Source: an uncultured Bacilli bacterium (GTDB lineage: Bacteria; Bacillota_I; Bacilli_A; RF39; UBA660). From it: 64,000 bases of DNA. Positions within the stretch are counted from its first letter, which is position 1. Every line of letters begins with the position of its first letter. Under the pieces are notes generated by a model, which worked only from the letters and a program-made list of their open reading frames with translations, had not been told where the DNA came from and ran no database searches. This document shows positions 34,610 to 44,581 of the stretch, one piece after another. The stretch lies in the NCBI GenBank assembly GCA_934149325.1, contig CAKPEJ010000003.1, positions 17,168-81,167 on the forward strand, given 5' to 3'. The translations under genes and the position numbers were made by a program.

Positions 34610-36736
34610 ATGAAGGTTATAAAAAGAGATGGTAGAGCAGTTGATTTTGATAGAGAAAAAATTCAAATTGCTATTGAAAAAGCTAATAAAGAAGTTAAGA
34701 AAAATGAAAGAGCAACTAAAGAAGAGATAAAAGAAATAATAAATTATATTCAAGAACTTAACAAGAAAAGAATGCTTGTTGAGGATATACAAGATATAAT
34801 TGAACAAAAATTAATGGAAATTGGAAAATATGAACTTGCTAAAAAATATATTGTATATAGATATACAAGAGCACTTGTAAGAAAACAAAATACAACGGAT
34901 GAATCAATATTAGGATTAATAAGAAATGAAAATAAAGAACTTGCAGAAGAAAATTCTAATAAAAATACAGTACTTGCATCAACTCAAAGAGATTATATAG
35001 CTGGTGAAGTATCTAGAGATTTAACAAGAAGAATGTTATTACCAGAGAAAATAACAAAAGCAAATGAAGAAGGTGTGTTACACTTCCATGATGCAGATTA
35101 TTTCGTACAACCAATATTTAATTGTTGTTTAATTAATATTGGTGACATGCTTGATAATGGAACAGTAATGAATGGAAAAATGATAGAAAGTCCTAAGTCA
35201 TTCCAAGTAGCATGTACAGTTACAACTCAAATAATAGCTGCAGTTGCATCAAATCAATATGGTGGACAATCTGTTGATATGAAACATCTAGGAAAATATT
35301 TAAGAAAAAGTTATGATAAATTTAAAAAAGAACTTAATAAAAAATATAAAGGAAAATTAGATGATAAAATAATAGAAGATATAGTTGATACTAGATTAAG
35401 ATCAGAACTAAAAGCTGGTGTACAAACTATTCAATATCAAATAAATACATTAATGACAACAAATGGACAATCTCCTTTTGTAACATTATTTTTACATATT
35501 GAAGATGATGACGAGTACAAAAAAGAAAATGCAATGATAATAGAAGAAATTTTGACTCAAAGATTAGAAGGAATTAAAAATGAACAAGGTGTATATGTAA
35601 CGCCAGCATTTCCAAAACTTGTTTATGTATTAGATGAATGTAATAATTTAACAGGTGGAGAATATGATTATTTAACAGAACTTGCTGTAAAATGTTCTGC
35701 TAAAAGAATGTACCCAGATTATATTTCAGCTAAAAAGATGAGAGAAAACTATGAAGGTAATGTATTTAGTCCAATGGGATGCAGAAGTTTCTTATCACCA
35801 TGGAAAGATGAAAATGGAAAATATAAATTTGAAGGAAGATTTAATCAAGGTGTAGTAAGTATAAATTTACCACAAGTAGCTATAGTTGCTGATGGAGATG
35901 AGAAAAAATTCTGGAAAGAATTAGATGAAAGACTAGAATTATGTTTTGAAGCTTTAATGTGTAGACACTATGCTTTAAAGGGTACATTATCAGATATTAG
36001 TCCAATACATTGGCAGTATGGAGCAATCTCAAGACTTAAAAAAGGTGAAACAATAGATAGTTTATTATATGGTGGATATTCAACTATATCATTAGGCTAT
36101 ATTGGTATATATGAAATGACTAAACTTATGACAGGTGTAAGTCATACAGAAAAAGAAGGTCACGATTTTGCTATTAAAGTAATGAAATATTTAAAAGATA
36201 AAACTGCTGAGTGGAAAAAGCAAACAAATATTGGCTTTGCTTTATATGGAACTCCAGCAGAGAGTTTATGTTATAAATTTGCTAAAATCGATAAAGAAAG
36301 ATTTGGCACAATTAAAGATGTAACTGATAAAGGTTATTATACAAATTCATACCATGTTGATGTTAGAGAAAAAATTGATGCATTTAGTAAATTTAAATTC
36401 GAAAGTGAATTTCAAAATTTATCTACAGGTGGAGCTATTTCATATGTTGAAATTCCTAATATGCAAAAGAATTTAGATGCATTAAGAGAATTAGTAAAAT
36501 ATATTTATGATAATATACAATATGCTGAGTTTAATACAAAATCTGATTATTGTCATGAATGTGGTTTCGATGGTGAAATAATCGTAAATGACGATAATGA
36601 ATGGGAATGCCCTAATTGTCACAATAAAGATCATAATAAGTTAACTGTAGTTAGAAGAACTTGTGGATATTTAGGTGAAAATTTCTGGAATGTTGGTAAG
36701 ACAAAAGAAATAAAAAGTAGAAAGTTACATTTATAG
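34610..36736 (+). CDS. nrdD: Anaerobic ribonucleoside-triphosphate reductase
   Basis: NrdD reduces ribonucleotides to deoxyribonucleotides using a glycyl radical, so the cell makes DNA precursors without oxygen. The 708-residue protein has an N-terminal ATP cone (KVIKRDGRAVDFDREKIQ), the catalytic barrel (FHDADYFVQPIFNCCLIN, SPMGCRSFLSPW), a C-terminal zinc site (CHECGF and CPNC) and the glycyl radical loop RRTCGYLGENFWN. The activase NrdG is not next to it in this window. Its promoter carries the Crp/Fnr-type operator. Confidence 0.97.
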   Translation: MKVIKRDGRAVDFDREKIQIAIEKANKEVKKNERATKEEIKEIINYIQELNKKRMLVEDIQDIIEQKLMEIGKYELAKKYIVYRYTRALVRKQNTTDESILGLIRNENKELAEENSNKNTVLASTQRDYIAGEVSRDLTRRMLLPEKITKANEEGVLHFHDADYFVQPIFNCCLINIGDMLDNGTVMNGKMIESPKSFQVACTVTTQIIAAVASNQYGGQSVDMKHLGKYLRKSYDKFKKELNKKYKGKLDDKIIEDIVDTRLRSELKAGVQTIQYQINTLMTTNGQSPFVTLFLHIEDDDEYKKENAMIIEEILTQRLEGIKNEQGVYVTPAFPKLVYVLDECNNLTGGEYDYLTELAVKCSAKRMYPDYISAKKMRENYEGNVFSPMGCRSFLSPWKDENGKYKFEGRFNQGVVSINLPQVAIVADGDEKKFWKELDERLELCFEALMCRHYALKGTLSDISPIHWQYGAISRLKKGETIDSLLYGGYSTISLGYIGIYEMTKLMTGVSHTEKEGHDFAIKVMKYLKDKTAEWKKQTNIGFALYGTPAESLCYKFAKIDKERFGTIKDVTDKGYYTNSYHVDVREKIDAFSKFKFESEFQNLSTGGAISYVEIPNMQKNLDALRELVKYIYDNIQYAEFNTKSDYCHECGFDGEIIVNDDNEWECPNCHNKDHNKLTVVRRTCGYLGENFWNVGKTKEIKSRKLHL

Positions 36737-36790
36737 ACATAATTAAAAAAATATGATATATTTATTTTATAAATTTTATAGGAGGATTTT

Positions 36791-37012
36791 ATGGAAAATA
36801 ACGTATCAGAAAAAGATTGGTTAGTTACATTATTACTTTGTTTATTTTTAGGATATTTAGGTGTACATAGATTTTATGTAAATAAAGTAGGAACTGGACT
36901 AGGACAATTATTTACATGGGGTGGCTGTGGTATTTGGGCTCTTGTTGATCTTATCATGATTATCACAGGTAACTTTGAAGATTCAGAGGGTAAAAAGATT
37001 GTTTCAAAATAA
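36791..37012 (+). CDS. TM2-domain membrane protein
   Basis: This 73-residue protein has the TM2 pattern: SEKDWLVTLLLCLFLGYLGVHRFYVNKVGTG, then a second helix with GIWALVDLIMIITGNF. TM2 proteins are small bitopic proteins of unknown function. AGGAGG precedes the start. It is first in a run of three small membrane proteins that overlap each other. Confidence 0.85.
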   Translation: MENNVSEKDWLVTLLLCLFLGYLGVHRFYVNKVGTGLGQLFTWGGCGIWALVDLIMIITGNFEDSEGKKIVSK

Positions 37013-37328
37013 TAAGAAACAAAAAGTAATTATCACTAGTATACTAGTGGTAATTACCTATATATTTTTAATTTGCTTTCTTGGAATTTTAATAAAAAGT
37101 AAACATACAATATGTTTATTTAAATTAATATTTCATGTTGAATGCCCTGGATGTGGTATGACAAGAGCATTTTACAATTTTTTAATATTTAATTTTAAGG
37201 AAGGAATTAAATATAATAATAAGATTATAATTGTGTATCCATTAATTTGGGGAATATACATAAATTATATATATAAAAACAAATATTTATTTAAAGGAGA
37301 AAAATATGGCAACAAAAAAAACAAATGA
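36999..37328 (+). CDS. DUF2752-like membrane protein
   Basis: This is a protein of about 109 residues with the DUF2752 signature FHVECPGCGMTRAFYNFL between two membrane helices. I place the start at the TTG at 36999, eight bases after AGAGGG; a TTG at 36975 is further upstream. It overlaps the TM2 gene before it and the DUF4870-like gene after it, so translation is coupled. Function is unknown. Confidence 0.75.
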   Translation: MFQNNKKQKVIITSILVVITYIFLICFLGILIKSKHTICLFKLIFHVECPGCGMTRAFYNFLIFNFKEGIKYNNKIIIVYPLIWGIYINYIYKNKYLFKGEKYGNKKNK

Positions 37329-37785
37329 AGAAGAAACTAAAAAAACTACTGTAAAGAAAAGTACTGAAACAAAGAAAGATACAAAAAAAGTAGAAGAAGT
37401 AAAGGAAACAAAAAAGGAAGAAAAGAAGGAAGAAACTGTTAAAACAATTTCAGGTTTATCAGAAAAAGGAGAAGTTGTTTTAGTATATTTACTTCCAATA
37501 GTTGGATTTGTATTTGCTTTAATGAAAGATAAAAAAGTATCAGAATTTATGAGATTTCATTATAATCAAGCAGGAGCTTTATGGCTTACTAGTATGATTA
37601 TTTCAATAGGATTTGGAATACTTGGAAGATTTATACCTTTTTCAGGATTAATTAGTTCAACATTATCAATAGTTTTATTTGTGTTTGATATTATAGCACT
37701 TGTTAAAGCTTATAGTGATGATGAAAAATATGAAATACCTGTTGTTTATGACTTTTCAAAAACACTTTTTAAAACAGAAGAATAA
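37306..37785 (+). CDS. DUF4870-like membrane protein with charged N-terminal tail
   Basis: Residues 1-45 are a Lys/Glu/Thr-rich, probably disordered tail. The rest matches DUF4870/Tic20-like small membrane proteins with three helices (VVLVYLLPIVGFVFAL, EFMRFHYNQAGALWLTSMIISIGFGIL, TLSIVLFVFDIIALVKAY). The FMRFHYNQA segment is the family signature. It ends with a strong terminator. Function is unknown. Confidence 0.82.
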   Translation: MATKKTNEEETKKTTVKKSTETKKDTKKVEEVKETKKEEKKEETVKTISGLSEKGEVVLVYLLPIVGFVFALMKDKKVSEFMRFHYNQAGALWLTSMIISIGFGILGRFIPFSGLISSTLSIVLFVFDIIALVKAYSDDEKYEIPVVYDFSKTLFKTEE

Positions 37786-37803
37786 TATCTTCTGTTTTTT
37801 TTG
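37772..37803 (+). terminator. Terminator of the small membrane protein operon
   Basis: AAACAGAAGA (37772-37781) pairs with TCTTCTGTTT (37788-37797), then T residues. Confidence 0.85.
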
Positions 37804-37849
37804 TATTAAAAATAAAATTATTATGATATAATTATTATAGGTGAGGAGT

Positions 37850-38926
37850 ATGAAAGTTATTGTATCAGCAGGTGGAACTGGAGGACATATATATCCAGCA
37901 CTTGCAATAATAGATAAAATAAAGAAAGAAAATCCAAATAGTGAATTTTTATATATAGGAACAACAAATAGGATGGAGAAAGACATAATTCCAGAAAAAG
38001 GTATACCTTATTTTGGTATAGAAATTTATGGTATAAAAAGAAGTCTTAGTTTAAGTAATATAAAATCAGTAACAAAATTTTTGACATCAATAAAAAAATG
38101 TAAAAAAGAAATTAAAAAGTTTAAACCAGATATAGTAATTGGTGCAGGCGGGTATGTTACAGCACCTGTTATATATGCTGCTAAAAAATGTAAATGTAAA
38201 ACTTTAGTTCATGAACAAAATAGTATTTTAGGTTTATCAAATAAAATACTTTTAAAATATACAGATACTTTATGTACATCTTTTGAAAAAATGACACCAT
38301 CAGGGGTTAATTACGTTTATACAGGTAATCCATGTACAGAAAGTGCTATAGAAACTAAAGCTTATAAAAAAGAGGATTTTGGTCTTGATAAAAATAAAAA
38401 AACGGTATTAATTGTAATGGGTTCATTAGGTTCATCAACAGTTAATAAAGTTCTTTTAGATTCATTAAATGAATTTTATTCTAAGGATTATCAAGTGTTA
38501 ATTGTTACAGGAAAAAATTATTATGAGGAATATAAAAAAGTAATAAAAAATAAAAATGTTATTATAAAGCCATATATTGATGGACTTGTAGGAGCAATAA
38601 AATTTTCTGATGTTTTAGTTACAAGAGCAGGCGCAACAACTTTAGCGGAAATATTAGGTGTTAAAATTCCATCAATATTAATTCCAAGTCCATATGTTAC
38701 AGAAAATCATCAATATAAGAATGCTATGAGTTTGGTATCTAAAAATGCAGCATTATTAATAGAAGAAAAAAACTTGAGTGTAGAAAAGCTTATAAAACAA
38801 ATTGATTATTTGATGGATGATAAAAATAAATATAAAGAAATAAAAAATAATTTAGGAAAAATTAGAGTACAAAATAGTTTAGATAGAATTTATGATGAAA
38901 TAGTAAAATTAACAGATAAGAAATAG
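37850..38926 (+). CDS. murG: UDP-GlcNAc:lipid I N-acetylglucosaminyltransferase
   Basis: MurG adds GlcNAc to lipid I to make lipid II on the inner face of the membrane. Motifs are VSAGGTGGHIYPALAI at the N terminus, VIGAGGYVTAPVI, HEQNSILGLSNK, and TRAGATTLAEIL with PSPYVTENHQ. The ATG at 37850 follows GTGAGGAG; a GTG at 37841 overlaps that site. TATAAT with TGA lies at 37827-37832. murG resumes the division cluster about 11 kb after ftsW. Confidence 0.97.
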   Translation: MKVIVSAGGTGGHIYPALAIIDKIKKENPNSEFLYIGTTNRMEKDIIPEKGIPYFGIEIYGIKRSLSLSNIKSVTKFLTSIKKCKKEIKKFKPDIVIGAGGYVTAPVIYAAKKCKCKTLVHEQNSILGLSNKILLKYTDTLCTSFEKMTPSGVNYVYTGNPCTESAIETKAYKKEDFGLDKNKKTVLIVMGSLGSSTVNKVLLDSLNEFYSKDYQVLIVTGKNYYEEYKKVIKNKNVIIKPYIDGLVGAIKFSDVLVTRAGATTLAEILGVKIPSILIPSPYVTENHQYKNAMSLVSKNAALLIEEKNLSVEKLIKQIDYLMDDKNKYKEIKNNLGKIRVQNSLDRIYDEIVKLTDKK

Positions 38927-38950
38927 TAAAAAAGTATAAGGAGTGGTAGG

Positions 38951-39625
38951 ATGAAAAGAAAAGTAAAAAAGAAAAAAATAAAAATAAAAAACGTAATTTT
39001 ATTCCTTTTTATATTGGCTTTAATTGTAATTGCTATATTTTTCTTTTCATGTATACCAGTAAAAGGATACTACATAAAAGGAAATTCATATTATACTGAT
39101 GATGAAATTTTAAAAATGACTGAACTTGATAAATATCCTTCTTTTTTATTTACTAATTCTTACGATGTAAGTAAAAAAATTAAGAATAATAAACTAATAG
39201 AAAAAATAAAAATAAAAAAGAATTTATTTTTAGAGTTTGATGTTATTGTTTATGAAAAGAAAATGCTTTTTTATGATATGAAAATTAACAAAACAATATT
39301 AGATGATGGACAAGCTATTGATATAAAAAATGAAAATATTCCGTCATTAATAAATGAAGTACCAGATAAAAAAGTATATAGTAAATTTTTGAAAAAAATG
39401 AAACTTATAAATAGTGATACAATGGGAATTATATCTGAAATAAAATATGATCCAAATGATATAGATAAAGAAAGATTTTTAGTTTCAATGAATGATGGAA
39501 ATTATGTATATTTAACTCTTAGTAAATTTTCTAAAATTAATGATTATTTAAAGATATCAAAAACATTACAAGGTAAAAATGGTATTTTATATTTAGATTA
39601 TGGAAATTATTTCCTTTCTAAGTAA
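38951..39625 (+). CDS. ftsQ: DivIB/FtsQ cell division protein
   Basis: This 224-residue bitopic protein has a very basic N terminus (KRKVKKKKIKIKN), one membrane helix (VILFLFILALIVIAIFFFS) and an outside POTRA-type domain starting at VKGYYIKGNSYYTDDEILKM. FtsQ/DivIB connects FtsL and DivIC in the divisome. Its place between murG and ftsA fits. The sequence is divergent, so the call relies on the POTRA pattern and gene order. Confidence 0.88.
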   Translation: MKRKVKKKKIKIKNVILFLFILALIVIAIFFFSCIPVKGYYIKGNSYYTDDEILKMTELDKYPSFLFTNSYDVSKKIKNNKLIEKIKIKKNLFLEFDVIVYEKKMLFYDMKINKTILDDGQAIDIKNENIPSLINEVPDKKVYSKFLKKMKLINSDTMGIISEIKYDPNDIDKERFLVSMNDGNYVYLTLSKFSKINDYLKISKTLQGKNGILYLDYGNYFLSK

Positions 39626-39687
39626 AATATCTTTTTTTTTTCAAAAATTTATAGTATAATATTTAATAACAATAGAGGAGGATTAAT

Positions 39688-40947
39688 ATGAAGAATATAT
39701 TTTCATGTGTTGATATAGGGTCAAGTGCTATTAAAATTATAGTTAGTGAATATTTTGAGAAGAAATTAAATGTACTTGCTTCTACATCATATCCAACTTC
39801 CTCAATAAAAAAAGGTGTAGTAGTTGATGATGATTTATTTGAAAAAGATATTAAATCTGCATTTAATGAAGTAAATAAATCTTTGGGAGTAAAAGTTGAT
39901 AAAGTTATTACAAGTATTCCAATATATGATGCTGAGTATACTTTAGTAGATGGGTATACAACTATAACAAATGATGATTATATTATAAATGGAAATGATA
40001 TGGTGAATGCTCTTCAAGCATCAATATATAATAAACTTGATAAGTCAAGAGAACTTGTTACAATTGTACCAATAAGATATACATTAGATGATAATGAGAA
40101 AATGGTTGTAAAAGAACCAAATGGACTTCAAGCAAAAAAGTTAAAGGCATATGCAATGATGGTTACTGTACCAAAGAAGAATATTTATAAATTAATAACA
40201 ATATTAGAAAAAATTGGAGTTGAAGTTGTAGATATATTATTTGGTTCATTAGGTGATTATACAATTTTTAAAGAAAGTTATTTTGATGATGAAACTGTAG
40301 GAGTAATAAATATAGGTGCCGATAAAACTGAACTTACAACTTTTAACAAAGGTGTTATAACAAATTCTACAATACTTCAAGATGGTTCTAGAGATATTGA
40401 TAGAGAAATATCTTATGTTTATAATATAAAAATGTCTCAGGCAAAGAGAATAAAGGAAATATTTTCTTTAGCAAATAAAGAATATGCAAGTCAAAGTGAA
40501 CTTTATGAAATTACAAATAAATCAGGAATAAAAACAAAAATTAATCAATATGAGGTAAGTGAAATTGTTGAAAATAAACTTATAGAATTAATACAAAATT
40601 CTAAAAAAGAGTTAAATCACTTAACAAAAAAGGAAATTCGTTATATAATAGTTACAGGAGGAATAAGCAATATTCCTGGATTTGATATAATATGTAAAGA
40701 TATATTAAAAGATCAAGTAATAACAAAGAAATTAAATATTATAGGTATTAGAGATAATTCATATTCTTCATGTATTGGTATGATTGGTTATTTTATAAAT
40801 AAATTAAGAATCAGAGGAAAAGCATATACTATGTTTGATGAAGAAAAACAAATTGAACTTATAGATGGAAGAAGAAATGAAGAATTTTCAAATACATCAG
40901 TTTTTGGTAAAGTATTTGATTATTTAGTTGGCAATAAGGAGGATTAA
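39688..40947 (+). CDS. ftsA: Cell division protein FtsA
   Basis: FtsA is an actin-like ATPase that tethers FtsZ to the membrane. The 419-residue sequence has the ATPase motifs [15 protein letters not shown] (phosphate 1), [13 protein letters not shown] (phosphate 2) and [13 protein letters not shown] (adenosine). A short amphipathic C-terminal helix ([13 protein letters not shown]) would bind the membrane. TATAAT lies at 39655-39660. AGGAGG sits before both this gene and ftsZ, which follows directly. Confidence 0.95.
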   Translation: MKNIFSCVDIGSSAIKIIVSEYFEKKLNVLASTSYPTSSIKKGVVVDDDLFEKDIKSAFNEVNKSLGVKVDKVITSIPIYDAEYTLVDGYTTITNDDYIINGNDMVNALQASIYNKLDKSRELVTIVPIRYTLDDNEKMVVKEPNGLQAKKLKAYAMMVTVPKKNIYKLITILEKIGVEVVDILFGSLGDYTIFKESYFDDETVGVINIGADKTELTTFNKGVITNSTILQDGSRDIDREISYVYNIKMSQAKRIKEIFSLANKEYASQSELYEITNKSGIKTKINQYEVSEIVENKLIELIQNSKKELNHLTKKEIRYIIVTGGISNIPGFDIICKDILKDQVITKKLNIIGIRDNSYSSCIGMIGYFINKLRIRGKAYTMFDEEKQIELIDGRRNEEFSNTSVFGKVFDYLVGNKED

Positions 40948-40948
40948 T

Positions 40949-42007
40949 ATGACATTAGAAATGGATCAATTAGCAAAAATAAAGGTAATAGGTGTTGGTG
41001 GCGGTGGTTGTAACGCTGTAAATAGAATGATAGAATCCGGTATAAAGGGAGTAGAATTTATAGTAGCTAATACAGATTTACAAGTTTTAAATACATCAAA
41101 AGCAGGAATTAAAATCCAATTAGGAAGTACAGGTCTTGGTGCAGGAGCTGATCCAGAGGTTGGAAGAGCAGCTGCTATGGAAACAAAGGAAAGCATAACT
41201 GAAGTTTTAAAAGGTGCCGATATGGTATTTGTTACTTGTGGAATGGGAGGAGGAACTGGTACAGGAGCTGCTCCAATAGTTGCAGAAATTGCTCAAAGTT
41301 TAGGTGCTCTTACTGTAGGTATTGTTACAAAACCATTCTCATTTGAAGGTAAAAAAAGATCAGAACATGCTGAAATAGGACTTGAAAATTTAAGAGAACA
41401 TGTTGATACTTTAATTATTATTCCAAATGATAGATTAAGAGATATTATTGATAAATCAACTCCAATGCTTGATGCATTTAAAGAGGTTGATAATGTACTT
41501 AGATTAGGTGTTCAATCTGTATCAGATTTAATAGCAGTAACTGGACTTGTAAACCTAGATTTTGCTGATGTAAAAACAGTTATGGAAAATAAAGGAGATG
41601 CACTTATTGGTATAGGTGTTGCAACTGGAGAAAATAGAGCAATAGAAGCTGCAAGACAATCTGTTAATAGTCCATTACTTGAAAGAGATATAAAAGGTGC
41701 TACAGATGCAATTATAAATATAACAGGTGGATCAAATTTAAGCTTATTTGAAGTAGAAGATGCTGTTCAAGTAATAAGAGAAGCAGCTGCTACAGATATA
41801 AATACAATATTTGGTGCTGTAATAAATGAGGCTTTAAGTGATGAAATTGTTGTTACTGTAATTGCTACAGGTTTTGATAAAGTAGGAGATCCAATTAGTG
41901 AACCTTCAATGACAACTCAAATAATCGATATGATAGATGATTCTGATGATTCTGATGATGATTTATATGATATTCCAGATTTTCTAAAAAATAGAAGAAG
42001 TTTATAA
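40949..42007 (+). CDS. ftsZ: Cell division protein FtsZ
   Basis: FtsZ is the tubulin-like GTPase that forms the division ring. The 352-residue protein has [17 protein letters not shown], the tubulin signature [17 protein letters not shown] and the T7 loop [11 protein letters not shown]. It ends in [14 protein letters not shown], the conserved tail that binds FtsA. I start at the ATG at 40949 after AAGGAGG; an upstream in-frame ATG at 40928 lies inside ftsA. Confidence 0.98.
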   Translation: MTLEMDQLAKIKVIGVGGGGCNAVNRMIESGIKGVEFIVANTDLQVLNTSKAGIKIQLGSTGLGAGADPEVGRAAAMETKESITEVLKGADMVFVTCGMGGGTGTGAAPIVAEIAQSLGALTVGIVTKPFSFEGKKRSEHAEIGLENLREHVDTLIIIPNDRLRDIIDKSTPMLDAFKEVDNVLRLGVQSVSDLIAVTGLVNLDFADVKTVMENKGDALIGIGVATGENRAIEAARQSVNSPLLERDIKGATDAIINITGGSNLSLFEVEDAVQVIREAAATDINTIFGAVINEALSDEIVVTVIATGFDKVGDPISEPSMTTQIIDMIDDSDDSDDDLYDIPDFLKNRRSL

Positions 42008-42026
42008 TTAACTTCTTTTTTTCTAT

Positions 42027-42062
42027 AAAAAAGTTATTCATGTAAATTTGAATAACTTTTTT
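42027..42062. terminator. Bidirectional terminator between ftsZ and the yqfQ-like gene
   Basis: AAAAAAGTTATTCA (42027-42040) pairs over 14 bp with TGAATAACTTTTTT (42049-42062) and works on both strands. A smaller hairpin (AGAAGTT/AACTTCT) overlaps the ftsZ stop. Confidence 0.85.
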
Positions 42063-42384
42063 AAATAAAGAAATTTGGGCCTTCATTATCGAAACTTATA
42101 TTTTCAGTTTCGTTTGTTTCATAATTTTGAACTTCGTTAGAACTTGTTTCAGTATTATTTGTATTTGATTTACCAAATTCACTTGCAATTTTAAACATAG
42201 TTTTTGCATTATTTACTATAGGTTTTACTTGATATACTAGAGGTATTGCTTGATTAACAATATTTAATGTTTTTTGAGTGTTTGATAGTAAATTTGCCCA
42301 ATTTATACCAGTTTTAGCAATAGCACCAGTACTTGCTGCACCAGCTGCTCTAAATGGTACAAATGCTTGATAAGGATTAAACAA
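42061..42384 (-). CDS. YqfQ (VrrA)-like protein
   Basis: This protein of about 107 residues resembles the YqfQ/VrrA family: an N-terminal FNPYQAFVPFRAAGA, a central helix INWANLLSNTQKTLNIVNQAIPLVYQ, then VKPIVNNAKTMFKIASEF and an acidic Asn/Thr-rich tail. YqfQ is known as a spore or coat-related protein of unclear function. The start is TTG at 42384, eight bases after AAGGAGG; extending to the ATG at 42468 would ignore that site. Confidence 0.72.
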   Translation of the reverse strand: MFNPYQAFVPFRAAGAASTGAIAKTGINWANLLSNTQKTLNIVNQAIPLVYQVKPIVNNAKTMFKIASEFGKSNTNNTETSSNEVQNYETNETENISFDNEGPNFFI

Positions 42385-42508
42385 TTTAATTACCTCCTTT
42401 TTAATATTATATGAATATTTAGTACTTTTGTTTAAATATATTTTTAATTTACATCTCATATCATACATGATATAATAAAAATATATAAATAGAATAAAGA
42501 GGGATTTT

Positions 42509-43315
42509 ATGATTAATATTTTTATATATTTTTTAATTTTTTTTATAGGAATATTATTTGGAAATATGTTTAATATGTTTGGAAATGTTTTATCTAATAA
42601 ACATAATAAAAATTATATATATACAAATTGTAAGAACTGTAATTATAAACTTAAATTTACAGATATATCACTTATATCTTATATATTTAATTTAGGAAGA
42701 TGTAAAAATTGTAAAAAGAAAATTTCATTTTTTCCGTCTTTTATTGAAATAATGACAGGTTTATTATTTTTGATTTGTTATATTAAATATAATAATTCAG
42801 AAGAACAAATATTATATTTAATATATTCTTTATCATTTATTTCATCACTTATTATGATTATTGTAAGTGATATTAAGTATATGATAATACCTGATCAAAT
42901 TATAATTGTTTTTACTATTATTATGTCTATAATAAAATTATTAATTGGTTATTCTAATGAAGAAATTAAAACTATATTAGATTTAGGATATGAAATTTTA
43001 TTTCTATTTTATGACGGATTTTTTATGTTTTTAATAATGTATGGATTAAAATCTCTTGGCGATTTTTTATGTAAAAGAGATTCCATGGGTGGAGGAGATG
43101 TAAAACTTATGTTTTATATTTCATTAGTTCTTGGATGGAGAATATCTATAGTAATTCTATTTTTAGCAGCATTTATAGCTCTTCCTGTTTCAATAGTAAA
43201 AATGATTAGAAAAAAAGAAGTAATGCTTCCATTTGGACCATATATAGCAATTTCAACTTTGATTATATTCCTTTTTAAAATAGATTTTAATACAGTATTA
43301 GATTATATACTTTAA
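42509..43315 (+). CDS. Prepilin peptidase (type IV leader peptidase)
   Basis: This is an A24-family membrane aspartyl protease that cleaves and N-methylates type IV pilin-like precursors. The 268-residue protein has about seven membrane helices. The N-terminal domain has two CxxC pairs (CKNC and CKNC), as in bifunctional enzymes. The catalytic aspartates are in SDIKYMIIPD and in the GxGD-type motif MGGGDVKLMF. No pilin genes are next to it here, so its substrates lie elsewhere. It converges on, and overlaps by 29 bases, the ylbJ-like gene. Confidence 0.92.
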   Translation: MINIFIYFLIFFIGILFGNMFNMFGNVLSNKHNKNYIYTNCKNCNYKLKFTDISLISYIFNLGRCKNCKKKISFFPSFIEIMTGLLFLICYIKYNNSEEQILYLIYSLSFISSLIMIIVSDIKYMIIPDQIIIVFTIIMSIIKLLIGYSNEEIKTILDLGYEILFLFYDGFFMFLIMYGLKSLGDFLCKRDSMGGGDVKLMFYISLVLGWRISIVILFLAAFIALPVSIVKMIRKKEVMLPFGPYIAISTLIIFLFKIDFNTVLDYIL

Positions 43316-44195
43316 ATAAGAAAATAAATATGATAATTGATATAAATACATTAAGTATTCTATATAAAAGATACTTAGTGTATTTTATTTTTGGATTGAT
43401 ACTAATCATTTGCATATGTATACTAAAGCTTCCAAAGGTAATAATGATAAGAATAAATATACATTTTAGAAAATAAGAAATTTTTAGAGAACAAATTAGG
43501 TTAATCCCTGCAGAAAATTCAAAAATACCAATAATAAAATAATTAGTAATTGGGTTAAATATTAATATATTTTTTAGTAAAGAAATTAATATTGAAAAAA
43601 ATAATATATTTGAAAAAATATTGATTAGTGTTAAAGAAGTATCTTTAAGTGATGAAAAATATATTTCAAAAAAATCTTTATTAACTTTATTTTCTTTTTC
43701 TGTTACACAATATAATTTTTTTCTTCTTATAATTATTCCAAGTATTATACTTGAAATAATATGTGATAAATAGATAATTAAGGCAAGATATATATTTTTT
43801 AAATAAATCCCACCAACTGTGCAGATTAAGAAAAGTGGATTTACATGATTTGAAAATAATATTATTTTATTTAAATTTGGATTATCGATAAGCATTTTAG
43901 AATTATTTGGATAACCTGATAAAATTGATAAAAGAAAAATAGATGATTCTTTATCATTTATCTTAAATAGTTTAGAGATAGAATATATAATGAATTTTGG
44001 AATATATTTTTCAAAATTTAATTCTATTAATATTTTAGAAATAAGAATAGATGAAAACATTGTAGGCATAAGTGAATATAGACATATTTTTAAAGTATAA
44101 GAAAATTCATCTATAACATTTTTAGAATTAAAAAGCACATAGATTTCAAGAAAAATAAAAAAGAGTATTAATATAAATTTAATATATTTTTTCAT
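43287..44195 (-). CDS. YlbJ-like gate-domain membrane protein
   Basis: This 302-residue protein has about eight membrane helices and resembles YlbJ, a nucleoside-recognition/gate-domain protein needed in sporulation of Bacillus. The conserved patterns are CLYSLMPTMFSSILISKIL, LSILSGYPNNSKML and FSNHVNPLFLICTVGG. Transport function is inferred from the family. It ends convergent with the prepilin peptidase gene. Confidence 0.78.
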   Translation of the reverse strand: MKKYIKFILILFFIFLEIYVLFNSKNVIDEFSYTLKICLYSLMPTMFSSILISKILIELNFEKYIPKFIIYSISKLFKINDKESSIFLLSILSGYPNNSKMLIDNPNLNKIILFSNHVNPLFLICTVGGIYLKNIYLALIIYLSHIISSIILGIIIRRKKLYCVTEKENKVNKDFFEIYFSSLKDTSLTLINIFSNILFFSILISLLKNILIFNPITNYFIIGIFEFSAGINLICSLKISYFLKCIFILIIITFGSFSIHMQMISINPKIKYTKYLLYRILNVFISIIIFIFLFKVYNLILY

Positions 44196-44286
44196 ACTTT
44201 ATATATATGTAAAATAATATGAATATTGACAATATTTTGTTTTTGTATATAATATTATTTGAAATTTTTATGAGGGGTGATTAACC

Positions 44287-44496
44287 ATGAGAAAAGCAAT
44301 GTTAAAAGAGTTATTAAAATCTAAATTATCAATAGGTTTAGTTGGTAAGATGTTAGAACTTGATGAAAAAGAAATTAAAAATTTAGAAAAAGTAAATGAT
44401 AGAGAAGATTTAATTAATTTAATTGATAACTCAAGTAAAAAAAAGAATGAAAAAGAAAAAAGTTATTCTTTAAATGATAATAAATTTTATATGTAG
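44287..44496 (+). CDS. Small charged protein, unknown function
   Basis: This 69-residue protein is not recognised. The N-terminal half (KELLKSKLSIGLVGKMLELDEKEIKNLEK) looks like a short helix-turn-helix, and the tail is Lys/Glu/Asn-rich. GAGGGGTG precedes the start. A terminator hairpin follows at once, so it is a single-gene unit. DNA binding is only a possibility. Confidence 0.6.
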   Translation: MRKAMLKELLKSKLSIGLVGKMLELDEKEIKNLEKVNDREDLINLIDNSSKKKNEKEKSYSLNDNKFYM

Positions 44497-44504
44497 TAAG
44501 TAAT

Positions 44505-44535
44505 AAAATGAATATTTTCGTATTCATTTTTTTCT
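44505..44535 (+). terminator. Terminator after the 69-residue gene
   Basis: AAAATGAATA (44505-44514) pairs with TATTCATTTT (44521-44530), then T residues. Confidence 0.8.
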
Positions 44536-44581
44536 TTGTTTTTAAGGAAAAAAATGGTATAATGTATAAGCAGGTGGTAAT

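Noticed and set aside
36975..37012. Frameshifted fusion of the TM2 and DUF2752 proteins
   Set aside because: Both proteins are complete for their families, and a TTG with a proper ribosome binding site gives a short natural overlap.
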